From Alphaproteobacteria bacterium (GTDB lineage: Bacteria > Pseudomonadota > Alphaproteobacteria > Bin95): a DNA stretch of 64,000 nucleotides. Within the stretch, counting starts at the first letter, position 1. The number at the start of each line of letters is the position of its first letter. Below the pieces are notes generated by a model, which saw only the letters and a program-made list of their open reading frames with translations, ran no database searches and was not told the DNA's origin. Both the position numbers and the translations under genes were made by a program. Shown piece after piece: positions 9,108-22,734 of the stretch. The stretch lies in contig JAJECF010000043.1 of NCBI GenBank assembly GCA_022822125.1, forward strand, positions 1 through 64,000, written 5' to 3'.

Positions 9108-9863
9108 TCAGTGGAAATAGGCGCCGCCGTCCACGACGAGGGTTTGTCCGGTGACGAAATCGGAATCCCGGGAGGCGAAGAACACCACGGCGCCCACAAT
9201 GTCGTCCGGGTGCTGGTCGCGCTGGATGACGCGCGCCTGAAGCGAGATGTCCCGGAGCTTTTCCAACTGGTGAGGATTTGCGAGCACGCCGTCGGAGAGC
9301 GTGAATCCGGGCGCCACCGCATTGACCCGAATGCCCGCACCGCCGAGTTCCTTCGCCAGGGCTTTGGTCATCGCGTTCACGGCGCCCTTGCTCGCCACAT
9401 AGTGCAGCAGGAACGGAACGCCCTTGAACGGCGTGCCCGACGAGAAATTGACGACCGAGCCTCCGCCCTGCCGGCGCATAGCGGGGACAACGGCGCGGGT
9501 CGCCATCGCCTGCCCGATGACGTTCACATCGAGCACGCGCCGCCATTCCTCGATGTCGAGGTCCTCGAACGGCGCAAGCTGCAGCGAGGAGTAGATGCCG
9601 GCATTGTTGACGAGCACGTCTATGCGGCCGAACGCCTCCAGCGCGGCCGCCGCCATGGCCTCGGTGTCATCCCGGCTCGACACATCGCAGGCGACGCCGA
9701 CGACGCTGTTGCGTCCGCCGCCCAGCGCCTTTGCCGCTTCCTCGGCGCCGGCGCAGTCGGCGATGACGAGGCTCGCTCCTTCCGCAAGGAGGCCCTCCGC
9801 GACCGCACGGCCGATGCCCGTTGCGCCGCCCGTGACGATTGCGACTTTCCCGCTGCAACGCAT
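9108..9863 (-). CDS. short-chain dehydrogenase/reductase
   Basis: 251 aa from ATG 9863. A longer open frame upstream overlaps the cupin-like gene and is not protein-like. Motifs: TGGATGIG (11-18), NNAG (86-89), Ser in NFSSGTP (about 141-142), and Tyr155-x3-Lys159 in YVASKG, with a standard DFVTGQTLVVDGG C-terminus. The gene is convergent with the PIN toxin (33-bp gap) and lies downstream of the cupin and hydantoinase genes on the same strand. It may reduce or oxidise an intermediate of that pathway, but SDR substrates cannot be inferred from these motifs. Confidence 0.87.
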   Translation of the reverse strand: MRCSGKVAIVTGGATGIGRAVAEGLLAEGASLVIADCAGAEEAAKALGGGRNSVVGVACDVSSRDDTEAMAAAALEAFGRIDVLVNNAGIYSSLQLAPFEDLDIEEWRRVLDVNVIGQAMATRAVVPAMRRQGGGSVVNFSSGTPFKGVPFLLHYVASKGAVNAMTKALAKELGGAGIRVNAVAPGFTLSDGVLANPHQLEKLRDISLQARVIQRDQHPDDIVGAVVFFASRDSDFVTGQTLVVDGGAYFH

Positions 9864-9907
9864 GTTCCTTTTCCTCCGGCTTGCCGACGACCTGGCGCGC
9901 AACCCGT

Positions 9908-10567
9908 CTATGCCGGCCCCGGACCGATGGGCGTCTCGTCGAACACCCGATAGGTCTGCGACTTCGGCCTGTCCCGGTCCTCGTCCCTGACATAGCGGAT
10001 GGATGACGCCCCCAGCAGGGACCGCGGCAGGACCATGGCGCGGATGAAGCGGCTCGGGACATCGAACGACGCTTGCGCGAAGACAGGCTCCGGCCCGCCC
10101 TCGAACCAGGCGCCGCCGGGCCCATAGGAAGAGGAGCGGCCTTCCGTGTCGATCCTGATATCCCCCTCGCGCAGGCACCTGATTCCCGGGCCCCGATGCG
10201 TATGGAGCAGAGCCGTTCCGCCGGGCGGGAAGGCGACGCTGTCGAGCCGGAGCAGCAGGTCTTCGGCGATGGCGGCCGGGTCGATCCGGCCGGTGAGGCG
10301 AAGCACCGTCCGATGGCCGTATGCGGCGGTATCGGCATCGGAGGCCGCGACCTCCCACCGCCAGACCGCAGCGCCGCCGCCGCCGGCGCGCAGCCGCGCC
10401 GGCTCCGCCAGGACAACGCCTCCGTCGGCCGGGACCTCCTCCCCGTTCACGGAGACGCTGCCGGCCGGGACATAGAGCGCCCTCGGCGCGGGATCGTCGA
10501 ACCGGACCTCCTCGCCGCCGAACAGCGCATCTTCGAACAGCCGCATTTCATACGACATGCCCGGCAT
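9908..10567 (-). CDS. cupin-like protein of unknown function
   Basis: 219 aa from ATG 10567, or 216 aa from the ATG three codons later, which has better spacing from a GAGG sequence. The protein has two weakly similar beta-rich halves. The second contains PPGGTALLHTHRGPGIRCLREGDIRID (about 113-139), a cupin-type metal/sugar pocket with two His. It starts 3 bp after the hydantoinase stop, so the two are co-transcribed. Related cupins in nitrogen-compound catabolism act as ureidoglycolate lyase-like or binding proteins; that would suit hydantoinase context but is only a hint. No catalytic assignment is made. Confidence 0.65.
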   Translation of the reverse strand: MPGMSYEMRLFEDALFGGEEVRFDDPAPRALYVPAGSVSVNGEEVPADGGVVLAEPARLRAGGGGAAVWRWEVAASDADTAAYGHRTVLRLTGRIDPAAIAEDLLLRLDSVAFPPGGTALLHTHRGPGIRCLREGDIRIDTEGRSSSYGPGGAWFEGGPEPVFAQASFDVPSRFIRAMVLPRSLLGASSIRYVRDEDRDRPKSQTYRVFDETPIGPGPA

Positions 10568-10570
10568 GCC

Positions 10571-12031
10571 TCACTCGTCGAGTTTCCGGAGCGCGACGGG
10601 GTCGAACGGAGTGGTGAAGCGGCCGGTGGGGCGGATATAGTCGTAGGGCTCGCGTTTCAGCCACCGGCCGCGCCCCGGCTTCGCCGTCACCTCGCCGTCG
10701 TTCCACAGCACCTCGCCGCGCGAGAGCGTCATCACGGGCCAGCCGGTCACCGACATGCCTTCATAGGGCGTGTAGTCGGTCAGGGTGTGCAGGTCCTCGC
10801 TGCGGATCGTGACTTCCCGCTCCGCATCCCAGATGGCGATGTCGGCGTCGGAGCCGACGGCGATCGTGCCCTTTTTCGGGTAGAGGCCGAACAGCCGCGC
10901 CGGGTTGGCGGATGTCAGCGCCACGAACTCGCACGGGCCTATCCTGCCGGCCGCGACGCCCTCGGAGAATACGAGCGGCAGGCGCGTCTCGAGCCCCGGC
11001 ACGCCGTTCGGGATTTCACTGAAGCGCGCATTGGCGCCGTGCAGCGCCTTGCCTCTCGGATCGTCGAAGCTGTAGGGCGCATGGTCCGAGCTCACAATGC
11101 CGAGCGTCCCGTCGGTGAGCGCGCGCCAGATCTCCTCATGGTCGGCTTCGGTGCGGGGCGCGGGCGAGCAGATGAATTTGGCGCCCTCGAAGCCGTCCCG
11201 GTCCATATCCTCGGCAGTCAGCGTCAGATATTGCGGGCAGGTCTCGCCGAACACCTTGACGCCGCGCGCCTGGGCCCGGCGGATTTCCTCTGCGGCTTCC
11301 GCACAAGTGACATGGAAGACCTGGATCGGCAGGTCCAGCAGTTCGGCGAGCGCGACGACGCGGTGAACGGCCTCGCGCTCCACCACCGGCGGCTTCGACC
11401 AGGCGTGGTAGCGCGGCGCGGTCAGCCCCGCCTCCAGCAGCCGGTCCGTCATCCACATGATCGCGTCGTGGTTCTCCGCATGAACGCAGACGAACGCCCC
11501 GTGCTTCTTCGCGCAGGCGAACACCTTGAGCAGTTGCGCATCGTCCATCCGGTTGGACGGATAGGTCATGAACACCTTGATCGAGCGATGGCCCTCGGCG
11601 ATCAGCTCCGGGAGTTCCTGCTCGATCACCGTGTCGGAAGGGTCGTTGACGATGATGTGGAAGCAGTAGTCGATGACCGACTTGCGGGCGAGTTCGGCGT
11701 AGCCGTCCATGGCTTCGCGTACGCCCCGGCCCCGGACCTGCGGCGAAAAGCTGATCGTGGTGGTGGTGCCGCCGCAGGCCGCCGAAATCGAGCCGCTGGT
11801 GAAAGTGTCGGCGTTGGTCCCGCCGGTGGAGCCCGGCTGCTCGATATGGCAGTGGCTGTCCACCCCGCCCGGCATGACCAGCCGGCCGCCGGCGTCGATC
11901 TCCTGCGCGCCGCTGTCCAGCTTTTCGCCGAGCGCCGCGACGCGCCCGCCGACGATGCCGATATCGGCCTGCACCATGTCGGACGCCGTGACCACCGTTC
12001 CGCCGCGAATAACCGTATCGTATGCCGCCAT
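10571..12031 (-). CDS. dihydropyrimidinase / D-hydantoinase
   Basis: 486 aa, cytosolic amidohydrolase-fold enzyme that opens the ring of dihydrouracil, hydantoins or related cyclic amides. The binuclear metal site is complete: His60 and His62 in DSHCHIEQP, carboxylated Lys152 in SIKVFMTYP, His184 in CVHAEN, His240 in FHVTC and Asp316 in SSDHAPYS. Length and order match the hydantoinase/dihydropyrimidinase family rather than allantoinase or dihydroorotase. It leads a minus-strand run with the cupin-like and SDR genes. A fused HyuA-HyuB gene sits 18 kb away, so the organism may process several hydantoins or 5-oxoproline analogues; no carbamoylase is seen here. Confidence 0.9.
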   Translation of the reverse strand: MAAYDTVIRGGTVVTASDMVQADIGIVGGRVAALGEKLDSGAQEIDAGGRLVMPGGVDSHCHIEQPGSTGGTNADTFTSGSISAACGGTTTTISFSPQVRGRGVREAMDGYAELARKSVIDYCFHIIVNDPSDTVIEQELPELIAEGHRSIKVFMTYPSNRMDDAQLLKVFACAKKHGAFVCVHAENHDAIMWMTDRLLEAGLTAPRYHAWSKPPVVEREAVHRVVALAELLDLPIQVFHVTCAEAAEEIRRAQARGVKVFGETCPQYLTLTAEDMDRDGFEGAKFICSPAPRTEADHEEIWRALTDGTLGIVSSDHAPYSFDDPRGKALHGANARFSEIPNGVPGLETRLPLVFSEGVAAGRIGPCEFVALTSANPARLFGLYPKKGTIAVGSDADIAIWDAEREVTIRSEDLHTLTDYTPYEGMSVTGWPVMTLSRGEVLWNDGEVTAKPGRGRWLKREPYDYIRPTGRFTTPFDPVALRKLDE

Positions 12032-12048
12032 CCCGGGCCCTCCCGTTT

Positions 12049-12768
12049 TTAACTCGCGCCCAGAATAACCGAACGCGCGCGCAAGGCTTCGCCCGAATCG
12101 ACGAAAAGCGTCTCGCCGGTGACCGAGGGCGTCTCGATCAGGTAGTGGAGCGCTGCGGCGACCTCTTCCGGCCGCACCGCGCGCCGGAGCGGCAGGCGCG
12201 CACCGAGCGTCTCCAGCCGTCCGGGCTCCATGCCGGCGCTTTCATAGACGATGCCAGGCGCAATCGCCGCGATCCGCAGCCCGGGCGCAAGTTCGGCCGC
12301 CAGCGCCCTGACGGCGCCCTCCAGAGCGATCTTGCTGAGTGTGTAGGACAGGTAGCCTGCGCCCGGATGGCGGATTTTCTGGTCCACGATATTGACGGCA
12401 AGCCCTGTCCCGCCGGCCCCGAGCGAGGCGGCGAAAGCCTGGATCGCAAGCAGCGGCGCGCGCAGATTGGTCGCCATATGCGCATCGAAGGAAGCGGCGT
12501 CGAGCGTGCCGATCCGGTCCGGCTCGAACCGCGCGGCGTTGTTGACCAGCACCGAAAGCCCGCCGAGCCGCGCCTGCGCTTCTTCGACAATCCGCGCGGG
12601 CGCCGATGGATCGTCCAGATCGCCTCGCAAAACGACAGCATCCAGACCCGCCGGCGGCGCGCTGCGGCGCGTATGGACAGCGACCCGGTGCCCCGCCGCC
12701 AGCATCGCGCGGGCCAATGCGAGGCCCAGGCGCTGCGCCCCGCCGGTAATCAGAATGCGTTCCGCCAT
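12049..12768 (-). CDS. pteridine-reductase-like SDR (FolM type)
   Basis: 239 aa. The glycine motif is TGGAQRLG (8-15), with the RLG variant found in pteridine reductases, instead of the usual TGxxxGIG. The active site reads Asp129 (NIVDQK), Tyr142 and Lys146 (SYTLSK). The 13-residue Asp-Tyr spacing with Asp replacing the catalytic Ser is the PTR1/FolM signature. The family reduces dihydrobiopterin, dihydromonapterin or dihydrofolate with NADPH. It is 17 bp upstream of the hydantoinase and divergent from gltB. Direct folate linkage is not evident from neighbours. Family call good, exact pterin uncertain. Confidence 0.72.
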   Translation of the reverse strand: MAERILITGGAQRLGLALARAMLAAGHRVAVHTRRSAPPAGLDAVVLRGDLDDPSAPARIVEEAQARLGGLSVLVNNAARFEPDRIGTLDAASFDAHMATNLRAPLLAIQAFAASLGAGGTGLAVNIVDQKIRHPGAGYLSYTLSKIALEGAVRALAAELAPGLRIAAIAPGIVYESAGMEPGRLETLGARLPLRRAVRPEEVAAALHYLIETPSVTGETLFVDSGEALRARSVILGAS

Positions 12769-12958
12769 GCCCCTGCCCCGGCCGGTCGAACCCGGCCCAT
12801 CCTAACCGCATACCGCCAGGCGCGCTTCCGGCCATGGAAGCGTTGCGACCAACCGTCCCGCCGTCTTCTACCCGGCCCTGCAATGCTCTATATCGGCTTT
12901 CCTTTGGGCGGTGCCCACCCGGCTCGAGAGGCTGCGGCTCCCTGCGAACGAAACCTGC

Positions 12959-12972
12959 GGAGGTGACATATC
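12959..12972 (+). promoter_or_regulatory. strong ribosome-binding site supporting the GTG start of gltB
   Basis: GGAGGTGA at 12959-12966 lies 6 bp before GTG 12973. It matches the anti-Shine-Dalgarno closely and decides in favour of this start, which places the nucleophile Cys at residue 20 after a short propeptide. Confidence 0.7.
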
Positions 12973-17551
<4,579 letters not shown>

Positions 17552-17559
<8 letters not shown>

Positions 17560-18988
17560 GGCCACCGGCTTCCTGGAGCACGGACGCAGCGAACGCCCCT
17601 ACCGGCCGGTCGAGGAGCGCGTGCGCCACTGGCGGGAATTCGTCGTGCCGCTCGGCGACGAAGACACGAGGGCGCAGGCGGCCCGCTGCATGGATTGCGG
17701 CGTTCCGTTCTGTCACAACGGCTGCCCGGTCAATAACCAGATCCCGGACTGGAACGACCTCGTCTATCGCGACGACTGGCGGGACGCGCTGGTCAATCTG
17801 CATTCGACCAACAATTTCCCGGAGTTCACAGGCCGCGTCTGCCCTGCGCCCTGCGAGGAAGCCTGCGTCCTCAACATCAATGACGACCCGGTGACCATCA
17901 AGACCATCGAATGCGCCATCGTGGACAAGGGCTTCGAGGAAGGCTGGGTGCAGCCGCAGCCGGCGGCCGCGCGCACCGGCAAGCGCGTCGCCGTCGTCGG
18001 GTCCGGGCCGGCAGGCATGGCGGCGGCGCAGCAACTGGCCCGCGCCGGCCACGATGTCGTGCTGATGGAGAAGGAAGACCGCATCGGCGGCCTGCTGCGC
18101 TACGGCATTCCGGACTTCAAGATGGAGAAGCATCTCATCGACCGGCGGATGGCCCAGATGGCGGCGGAGGGCGTAGTCTTCCGCACGGGCGCGCATGTCG
18201 GCGTCGATGTCGATGTCGAGGAACTGGTGGCGGCGCATGACGCCGTAGTGCTGGCGGGCGGAGCGGAGGCGCCGCGCGATCTGGCCGGCACGCCCGGGCG
18301 GGCGCTCGACGGCATCCATTTCGCCATGGACTTCCTGCTGCAGCAGAACCGCATCAATGCCGGCGACCCCGCGCCTGCGGACAGGATCGATGCCGCCGGG
18401 CGCAAGCTCGTCGTGATCGGCGGCGGCGATACGGGCTCGGACTGCATCGGCACCTCGACCCGCCAGGGCGCTGAGCGGATCGTGCAGCTCGAAATCTTCG
18501 ACGAACCGGAGGAGAAGCCGGATCTCAGCCTGGTCTGGCCCTACTGGCCGCGCCGGCTGCGGATTTCCTCCTCGCAGAAGGAAGGCTCCGAGCAGCGCTA
18601 CGAGATCGAGACCACGGCGTTCCTCGGCGACGGGGCGGGCCGGGTGCGCGCGCTTGCGACGCGGCAGGTGCGTTTCGAGCCCGGCAAGGGCTTCGCGCCG
18701 GTGCCGGGTTCCGAAAGCGAGATCGAGGCCGACCTCGTGCTGCTCGCCATGGGTTTCTCGGGGCCGATCCGCACCGGTATGATTGACACGCTCGGCCTTG
18801 CGCTCGATGCGCGCGGCAATGTCGAGGCCGACACGGAAAGCTACCGGACCTCGCGCGACAAGGTGTTCGTGGCCGGCGATATGCGCCGGGGCCAGTCGCT
18901 GGTCGTCTGGGCCATCCGCGAAGGCCGCCAATGCGCGCACGCGGTCGATGCCTACCTCACCGGCCGCCCCTCCGAACTCCCGCGCTGA
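17552..18988 (+). CDS. gltD: glutamate synthase small subunit
   Basis: 478 aa. The N-terminal double ferredoxin-like region carries Cys46, Cys49, Cys54 and Cys58 ([14 protein letters not shown]) and Cys97, Cys101, Cys105 (CPAPCEEAC), as in beta-GOGAT and DpyA/NuoF-like modules. The FAD site is [12 protein letters not shown] (about 148-159). A second nucleotide site for NADPH is [14 protein letters not shown]. It transfers electrons from NADPH through FAD and two iron-sulfur clusters to GltB. The start overlaps the gltB stop by 8 bp. The pair is the main ammonium assimilation route with glutamine synthetase, which is not in the window. Confidence 0.96.
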
Positions 18989-19323
18989 CGGCCCGCAACG
19001 GCAAGGCCGGCACACCGCTTTCCGGTCATCGATCCAGAAGTTCGCCTGCCCAGAGCCGCTCCAGGAAATGCCGCCAGGGCATGAAGTCGGAGCGGACCGA
19101 ATCCGGGAATTGCGCACGCGACACGCCCCCCTTCAAACCGCTCTTGCGCTGCCCCGGTGCTTTCGGGCGCGTCTCTTCTTCAACCTCGCCCGTCGCCAAG
19201 GCCACGATATGCCTTGCGAGCTGGTTTGTGTCGCAGGGTCTCTGCAGTATGCCCATGTAGCGGCTGTGGCACGTTCCGGCCGGAACCGCCAAGGTTTTTC
19301 AATCGCAACGCGGGAGGCTTCAG
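18989..19323. other. 335-bp gap after gltD with a gene remnant
   Basis: No complete gene is convincing here. The stretch contains a short minus-strand frame with a recognisable conserved core (listed separately) and, at its right end, the ribosome-binding site GGGAGG for the next small gene. Base composition falls from strongly GC-rich toward about even as the next gene is approached. Confidence 0.5.
19026..19256 (-). pseudogene. remnant of a small conserved hypothetical protein
   Basis: 76 aa if it starts at ATG 19256. The segment PCDTNQLARHIVALATGE followed by GQRKSGLKGGVSRA strongly recalls small proteobacterial proteins of the form RPRDPNQLAKxIVDxATGE...GRKGGLKGGxARAxxLSPExRxxIAxKAAxxRW. 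After GGVSRA the expected SPExR...AKKAAxxRW tail is absent and replaced by an unrelated FPDSVRSDFMPWRHFLERL sequence. That indicates truncation or replacement of the C-terminus. Family recognition rests on memory of the pattern, not a search. No function is known to me for the intact family. It could alternatively be a short diverged but functional gene. Confidence 0.4.
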
Positions 19324-19707
19324 ATGCGAACCATAGTGATTGCAGCGATTCTCGCCAGCTTGGCGCATGACACCGCTGCCGCACTTCCGGTTCAGCGCTT
19401 TTTTTGCGTGTTTGAACGGTATGTATCTCCCAAGACAAACGGGCTCTCATATTCAGACCCGTTGCGCGTTGAATTTGTGGTCGACGGAACGGGGGCAGCC
19501 TTTGCAGTTGGGAAGAATGTCTATCCCGTGCGCCTAGTCACAGGAGATTTAGGAGTCACATTCCTCGAAGAATTGGGGACTGGAGCAGTGCAAAGCACTA
19601 CTATCCTCCCATCCGGCAGCGCGGTGCATAGCCGTCACACTATCGTGTCAATTATGAACGAGATCGTTCCGAGCCAGTACTACGGCACCTGCAAATATTC
19701 AAACTGA
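19324..19707 (+). CDS. small secreted protein of unknown function in low-GC islet
   Basis: 127 aa. ATG 19324 is preceded by GGGAGG at good spacing. The first 20 residues (MRTIVIAAILASLAHDTAAA) form a short signal peptide with an AxA-type cleavage site. The mature part is small and beta-rich, with two Cys (RFFCVFE near the start and YYGTCKYSN at the end) that could form a disulfide in the periplasm. The codon use and composition are clearly lower in GC than the flanking genes, a sign of horizontal acquisition. I recognise no family. Confidence 0.6.
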   Translation: MRTIVIAAILASLAHDTAAALPVQRFFCVFERYVSPKTNGLSYSDPLRVEFVVDGTGAAFAVGKNVYPVRLVTGDLGVTFLEELGTGAVQSTTILPSGSAVHSRHTIVSIMNEIVPSQYYGTCKYSN

Positions 19708-19790
19708 CCCACTACCGCCTTGCGCGGTCCCCAGAGAAATGCCGATTGGCCCGGCGGCAACGTCAGGCGCAACACGCTTTCGTAATACGC

Positions 19791-19832
19791 CATTCCGGAA
19801 TGAACTCCGAATTAGTCGATCTAATCCGGAAT
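19791..19832. promoter_or_regulatory. inverted and direct repeats upstream of modA
   Basis: The perfect palindrome CATTCCGGAATG (19791-19802) is followed 22 bp later by a partial copy ATCCGGAAT (19824-19832), with an ATTAG-N5-CTAAT inverted repeat (19811-19825) between them. They sit in an AT-rich patch 165 bp before the modA start, where a molybdate-responsive or general regulator could bind. The sequences do not match the E. coli ModE consensus that I remember. Function is inference. Confidence 0.35.
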
Positions 19833-19996
19833 ATGATCTGAAATAGTCTGCCGGGCGAGCCTTGCGAGCAGGCGAGAGGCTGCAAGCCCGCGAGGCCCTG
19901 CCGCCGGCGTCTTTCGCCGCCCTCCTTGCCGGGCCGGACGAAAACGGGCAATTGGCCGGTCCGCCCGTATCCGCAGACCGCCGGGGAGCGCCGCCC

Positions 19997-20779
19997 TTGC
20001 CGTTTTCGCCCGCCCGCCGCCGCCTGCTGGGATTCGCCGTCGGCCTGGCGTTGTGGCCCGGCCTCATTGCGCCCGGCTTCGGAGCGGACGGGATTACGGT
20101 GTTCGCCGCAGCCAGCCTGAAAAACGCGCTGGACGATATTGCGGCCGGTTTTGAGCGGGAGACCGGCCACGGCGCCGTCGTCTCGCTGGCGGGCTCATCG
20201 GCGCTTGCGCGCCAGATCCGCCACGGCGCGCCCGCCGATATTTTCATTTCCGCCAATCCGGGCTGGATGGACGCGCTGGAGCGGGAGGGCCTCATCGACC
20301 CGGCGAGCCGCTTCGACCTGTTGGGCAACAGCCTGGTGCTGGTCGCCCACGGCCGGGGCGCGGCGCCGGTCCGGGTCCGGCCCGGCCTGGATATCGACGC
20401 CATGCTGGGCGAAGGCCGTCTCGCCATGACGCTTGTCGATGCGGTGCCCGCCGGCATTTACGGCAAGGCGGCGCTCGAATGGCTCGGCGCATGGGAAGCC
20501 GTCGCGCCCCGGGTCGCGCAAGCCGACAATGTGCGCGCCGCGCTGGCGCTCGTCTCTTCCGGCGAAGCGCCGCTCGGCATCGTCTATGCGACCGACGCCG
20601 CGGCCGATGACAATGTCACGGTCATCGGCGCCTTCCCCGCCGACGCCCACCCGCCCATCGTCTATCCCGCCGCTGCGGCCAGCCGCAACCCGCTCAACCG
20701 GCGTTTCCTCGCCTGGCTGCGCGGCCCGGCTGCGCGGCAGGCGTTCGAGCGGCAAGGCTTTGTCCCCGTCTTCGACTAG
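19997..20779 (+). CDS. modA: molybdate ABC transporter substrate-binding protein
   Basis: 260 aa from TTG 19997, which follows GGGGAG and leaves a signal segment (ARRRLLGFAVGLALWPGL) before mature ITVFAAASLKNALDDIA. An ATG far upstream at 19862 would add 45 residues of Pro/Ala-rich leader and is less likely. The ModA hallmarks are FAAASLKNAL, LAGSSALARQI, GAPADIFISANPGWMD and the DAVPAGIYGK segment around the anion site. The periplasmic protein binds molybdate (often also tungstate) and delivers it to ModBC. The RR in the leader could be Tat-like but lacks a strong consensus. modB starts 9 bp downstream. Confidence 0.9.
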   Translation: MPFSPARRRLLGFAVGLALWPGLIAPGFGADGITVFAAASLKNALDDIAAGFERETGHGAVVSLAGSSALARQIRHGAPADIFISANPGWMDALEREGLIDPASRFDLLGNSLVLVAHGRGAAPVRVRPGLDIDAMLGEGRLAMTLVDAVPAGIYGKAALEWLGAWEAVAPRVAQADNVRAALALVSSGEAPLGIVYATDAAADDNVTVIGAFPADAHPPIVYPAAAASRNPLNRRFLAWLRGPAARQAFERQGFVPVFD

Positions 20780-20788
20780 ACTCGGCGC

Positions 20789-21481
20789 ATGGACTGGTTG
20801 AGCCCCGAGGAATGGCAGGCGGTTGCGCTGTCCCTGCGCGTCGCCTTCTGGGCGACGCTCGCGAGCCTGCCGCTCGGCGTGCTGACCGCCTATGCGCTCG
20901 CGCGCTGGCGTTTCCCGGGCAGGCAGTTGCTGAACGGGCTTGTGCATCTGCCCCTCATCCTGCCGCCGGTGGCGACGGGCTACCTGCTGCTGCTGGCGTT
21001 CGGAACGCGGGGCCCCCTCGGCAGCCTGTTCGAAGAGGTCGGCATCGTCTTCGCCTTCCGCTGGACGGGCGCGGCGCTGGCGGCGGCGGTCATGGCCTTC
21101 CCTCTCATGGTCCGCGCCATCCGCCTGTCCATCGAGGCGGTGGACCCGAAACTGGAACAGGCGGGCGCTACGCTCGGCGCCTCCGGCCTTTGGGTCTTCG
21201 CGACCGTGACCCTGCCGCTCGTGCTTCCGGGCATCGTCGCCGGCGCGATTCTCGCCTTCGCCAAGGCGATGGGCGAGTTCGGGGCGACCATAACCTTCGT
21301 CTCGAATATCCCCGGCCGGACGCAGACCCTGCCGACGGCCATCTACGCCTTCCTCCAGACGCCCGGCGGCGAGGCGTCTGCGCTTCGCCTGGTCGGCATC
21401 GCCATCGTCGTCTCCATGGCGGCGCTGCTGCTCTCCGAGATCGTCGCGCGGCGCGTGGCGAGACGGGTGGCCGGCGTATGA
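20789..21481 (+). CDS. modB: molybdate ABC transporter permease
   Basis: 230 aa inner-membrane permease with about five membrane segments. ModB-like sequence is seen in LPLILPPVATGYLLLL and the ABC coupling loop EQAGATLGASGLWVF...PGIVAGAILAFAKAMGEFGATI (EAA motif). It dimerises and works with the ATPase ModC and binding protein ModA. The start ATG is 9 bp after modA and the stop overlaps the modC start as ATGA, so translation is coupled. Confidence 0.95.
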   Translation: MDWLSPEEWQAVALSLRVAFWATLASLPLGVLTAYALARWRFPGRQLLNGLVHLPLILPPVATGYLLLLAFGTRGPLGSLFEEVGIVFAFRWTGAALAAAVMAFPLMVRAIRLSIEAVDPKLEQAGATLGASGLWVFATVTLPLVLPGIVAGAILAFAKAMGEFGATITFVSNIPGRTQTLPTAIYAFLQTPGGEASALRLVGIAIVVSMAALLLSEIVARRVARRVAGV

Positions 21482-22596
21482 CGCTCTCCGTCGCCATCCG
21501 CCACGCCTTCCCCGGCTTCCAGATCGACATCTCCTTCGAGGCGCCGCCCGGCGTGACCGTACTGTTCGGGCGCTCCGGCTCCGGCAAGACCACGACCGTC
21601 AACGCCCTTGCGGGGCTGCTGAGGCCTGAAGCCGGACATGCTGTGGCGGACGGCTGGATGCTGTTCGACACGGCGCGCGGCGCCTGGCTGCCGCCGCATC
21701 GCCGCCGGCTCGGCTACATTTTCCAGGAAGGACGGCTCTTCCCGCATCTGACCGTGCGCCAGAACCTCCTCTACGGGCGCTGGTTCGCGCCGAAGGAGGG
21801 CCCGCGCGAGGATATGGGGCGCATCGTCGAAATGCTCGGCGTCGGGCATCTGCTGGGCCGGCGCCCCGGCGCGCTGTCGAGCGGCGAGAAGCAGCGGGTC
21901 GCGATCGGGCGGGCCTTGCTGGCGAGCCCGCGGCTCATCCTCGCCGATGAGCCGCTGGCTTCCCTGGACGAGGCGCGCAAGGCGGAAATCCTGCCCTATT
22001 TCGAGCGCCTCAGGGATGAAATATCCGTGCCCGTGCTCTATGTCAGCCACTCGGCGGCGGAAGTGGCGCGGCTTGCCACCACGGTAATCGCGCTTCGGGA
22101 CGGGCGCGTGCTCCGCCAGGGGCCTGCGGTCGAGGTGCTGGGCGACCCGACGGTGACGCCGCTGGGCGCGCGCGGCGCGGGCGCGGTGCTGGAAGCGGCG
22201 GTCGTGCGCCACCATGCCGACGGACTGTCGGAAATCGAGGCGGGCGGCGTGCGCCTGTTCCTGCCGCGTGCGCCGCATGCGCCCGGCAGCCGGATCCGGG
22301 TCCGGATCGCGGCGCATGAAGTGCTGCTGTCCAGAATGAAGCCGGAGGGCCTCTCGGCGCTGAACATCCTGCCGGGTACGGTCGAATCGGTCCGGACGGG
22401 CGAGGGACCGGGCGCCATCGTTTCCGTGCGCACCGCGGCCGGCGCGATCCTCTCCCGCTCGACCCGTCGCTCGACCGGGGCGCTGGGGCTGGCGGAGGGC
22501 GTCGATTGCTACGCCGTCATCAAGACCGTCGCTATCGCCCCGGAAGGCGTGGGCGCCGCCTACCCGGCGGGCGAAGATGACGATGACTACGGATAG
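21478..22596 (+). CDS. modC: molybdate ABC transporter ATP-binding protein
   Basis: 372 aa from ATG 21478 in the ATGA overlap with modB. Walker A is GRSGSGKTT (about 32-40), the signature is LSSGEKQRVAIGRAL and Walker B is LILADEPLASLD. After residue about 225 there is a C-terminal MOP/TOBE domain (SEIEAGGVRLFLP, SALNILPGTVESV, CYAVIKTVAI) that binds oxyanion and can trans-inhibit transport. It energises ModB. The final residues are acidic (GEDDDDYG). Confidence 0.95.
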   Translation: MTLSVAIRHAFPGFQIDISFEAPPGVTVLFGRSGSGKTTTVNALAGLLRPEAGHAVADGWMLFDTARGAWLPPHRRRLGYIFQEGRLFPHLTVRQNLLYGRWFAPKEGPREDMGRIVEMLGVGHLLGRRPGALSSGEKQRVAIGRALLASPRLILADEPLASLDEARKAEILPYFERLRDEISVPVLYVSHSAAEVARLATTVIALRDGRVLRQGPAVEVLGDPTVTPLGARGAGAVLEAAVVRHHADGLSEIEAGGVRLFLPRAPHAPGSRIRVRIAAHEVLLSRMKPEGLSALNILPGTVESVRTGEGPGAIVSVRTAAGAILSRSTRRSTGALGLAEGVDCYAVIKTVAIAPEGVGAAYPAGEDDDDYG

Positions 22597-22734
22597 GAAT
22601 CGGTAATTCGCCGTTCCGGACAGCGCGCCGAGGCCATAACCGCCGCCCCGGACCCCGATCCTCCCTGCACTGGAGCTCCGGCCGCACGAGGTCCCGGTCC
22701 GAGTCCGGGGCGACGCAAAGGAAGGGACGGGCGC

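Noticed and set aside
19708..19996. Molybdenum-cofactor riboswitch upstream of modA
   Set aside because: Some inverted repeats are present but the conserved Moco riboswitch pattern could not be recognised, so only a generic operator candidate is listed.
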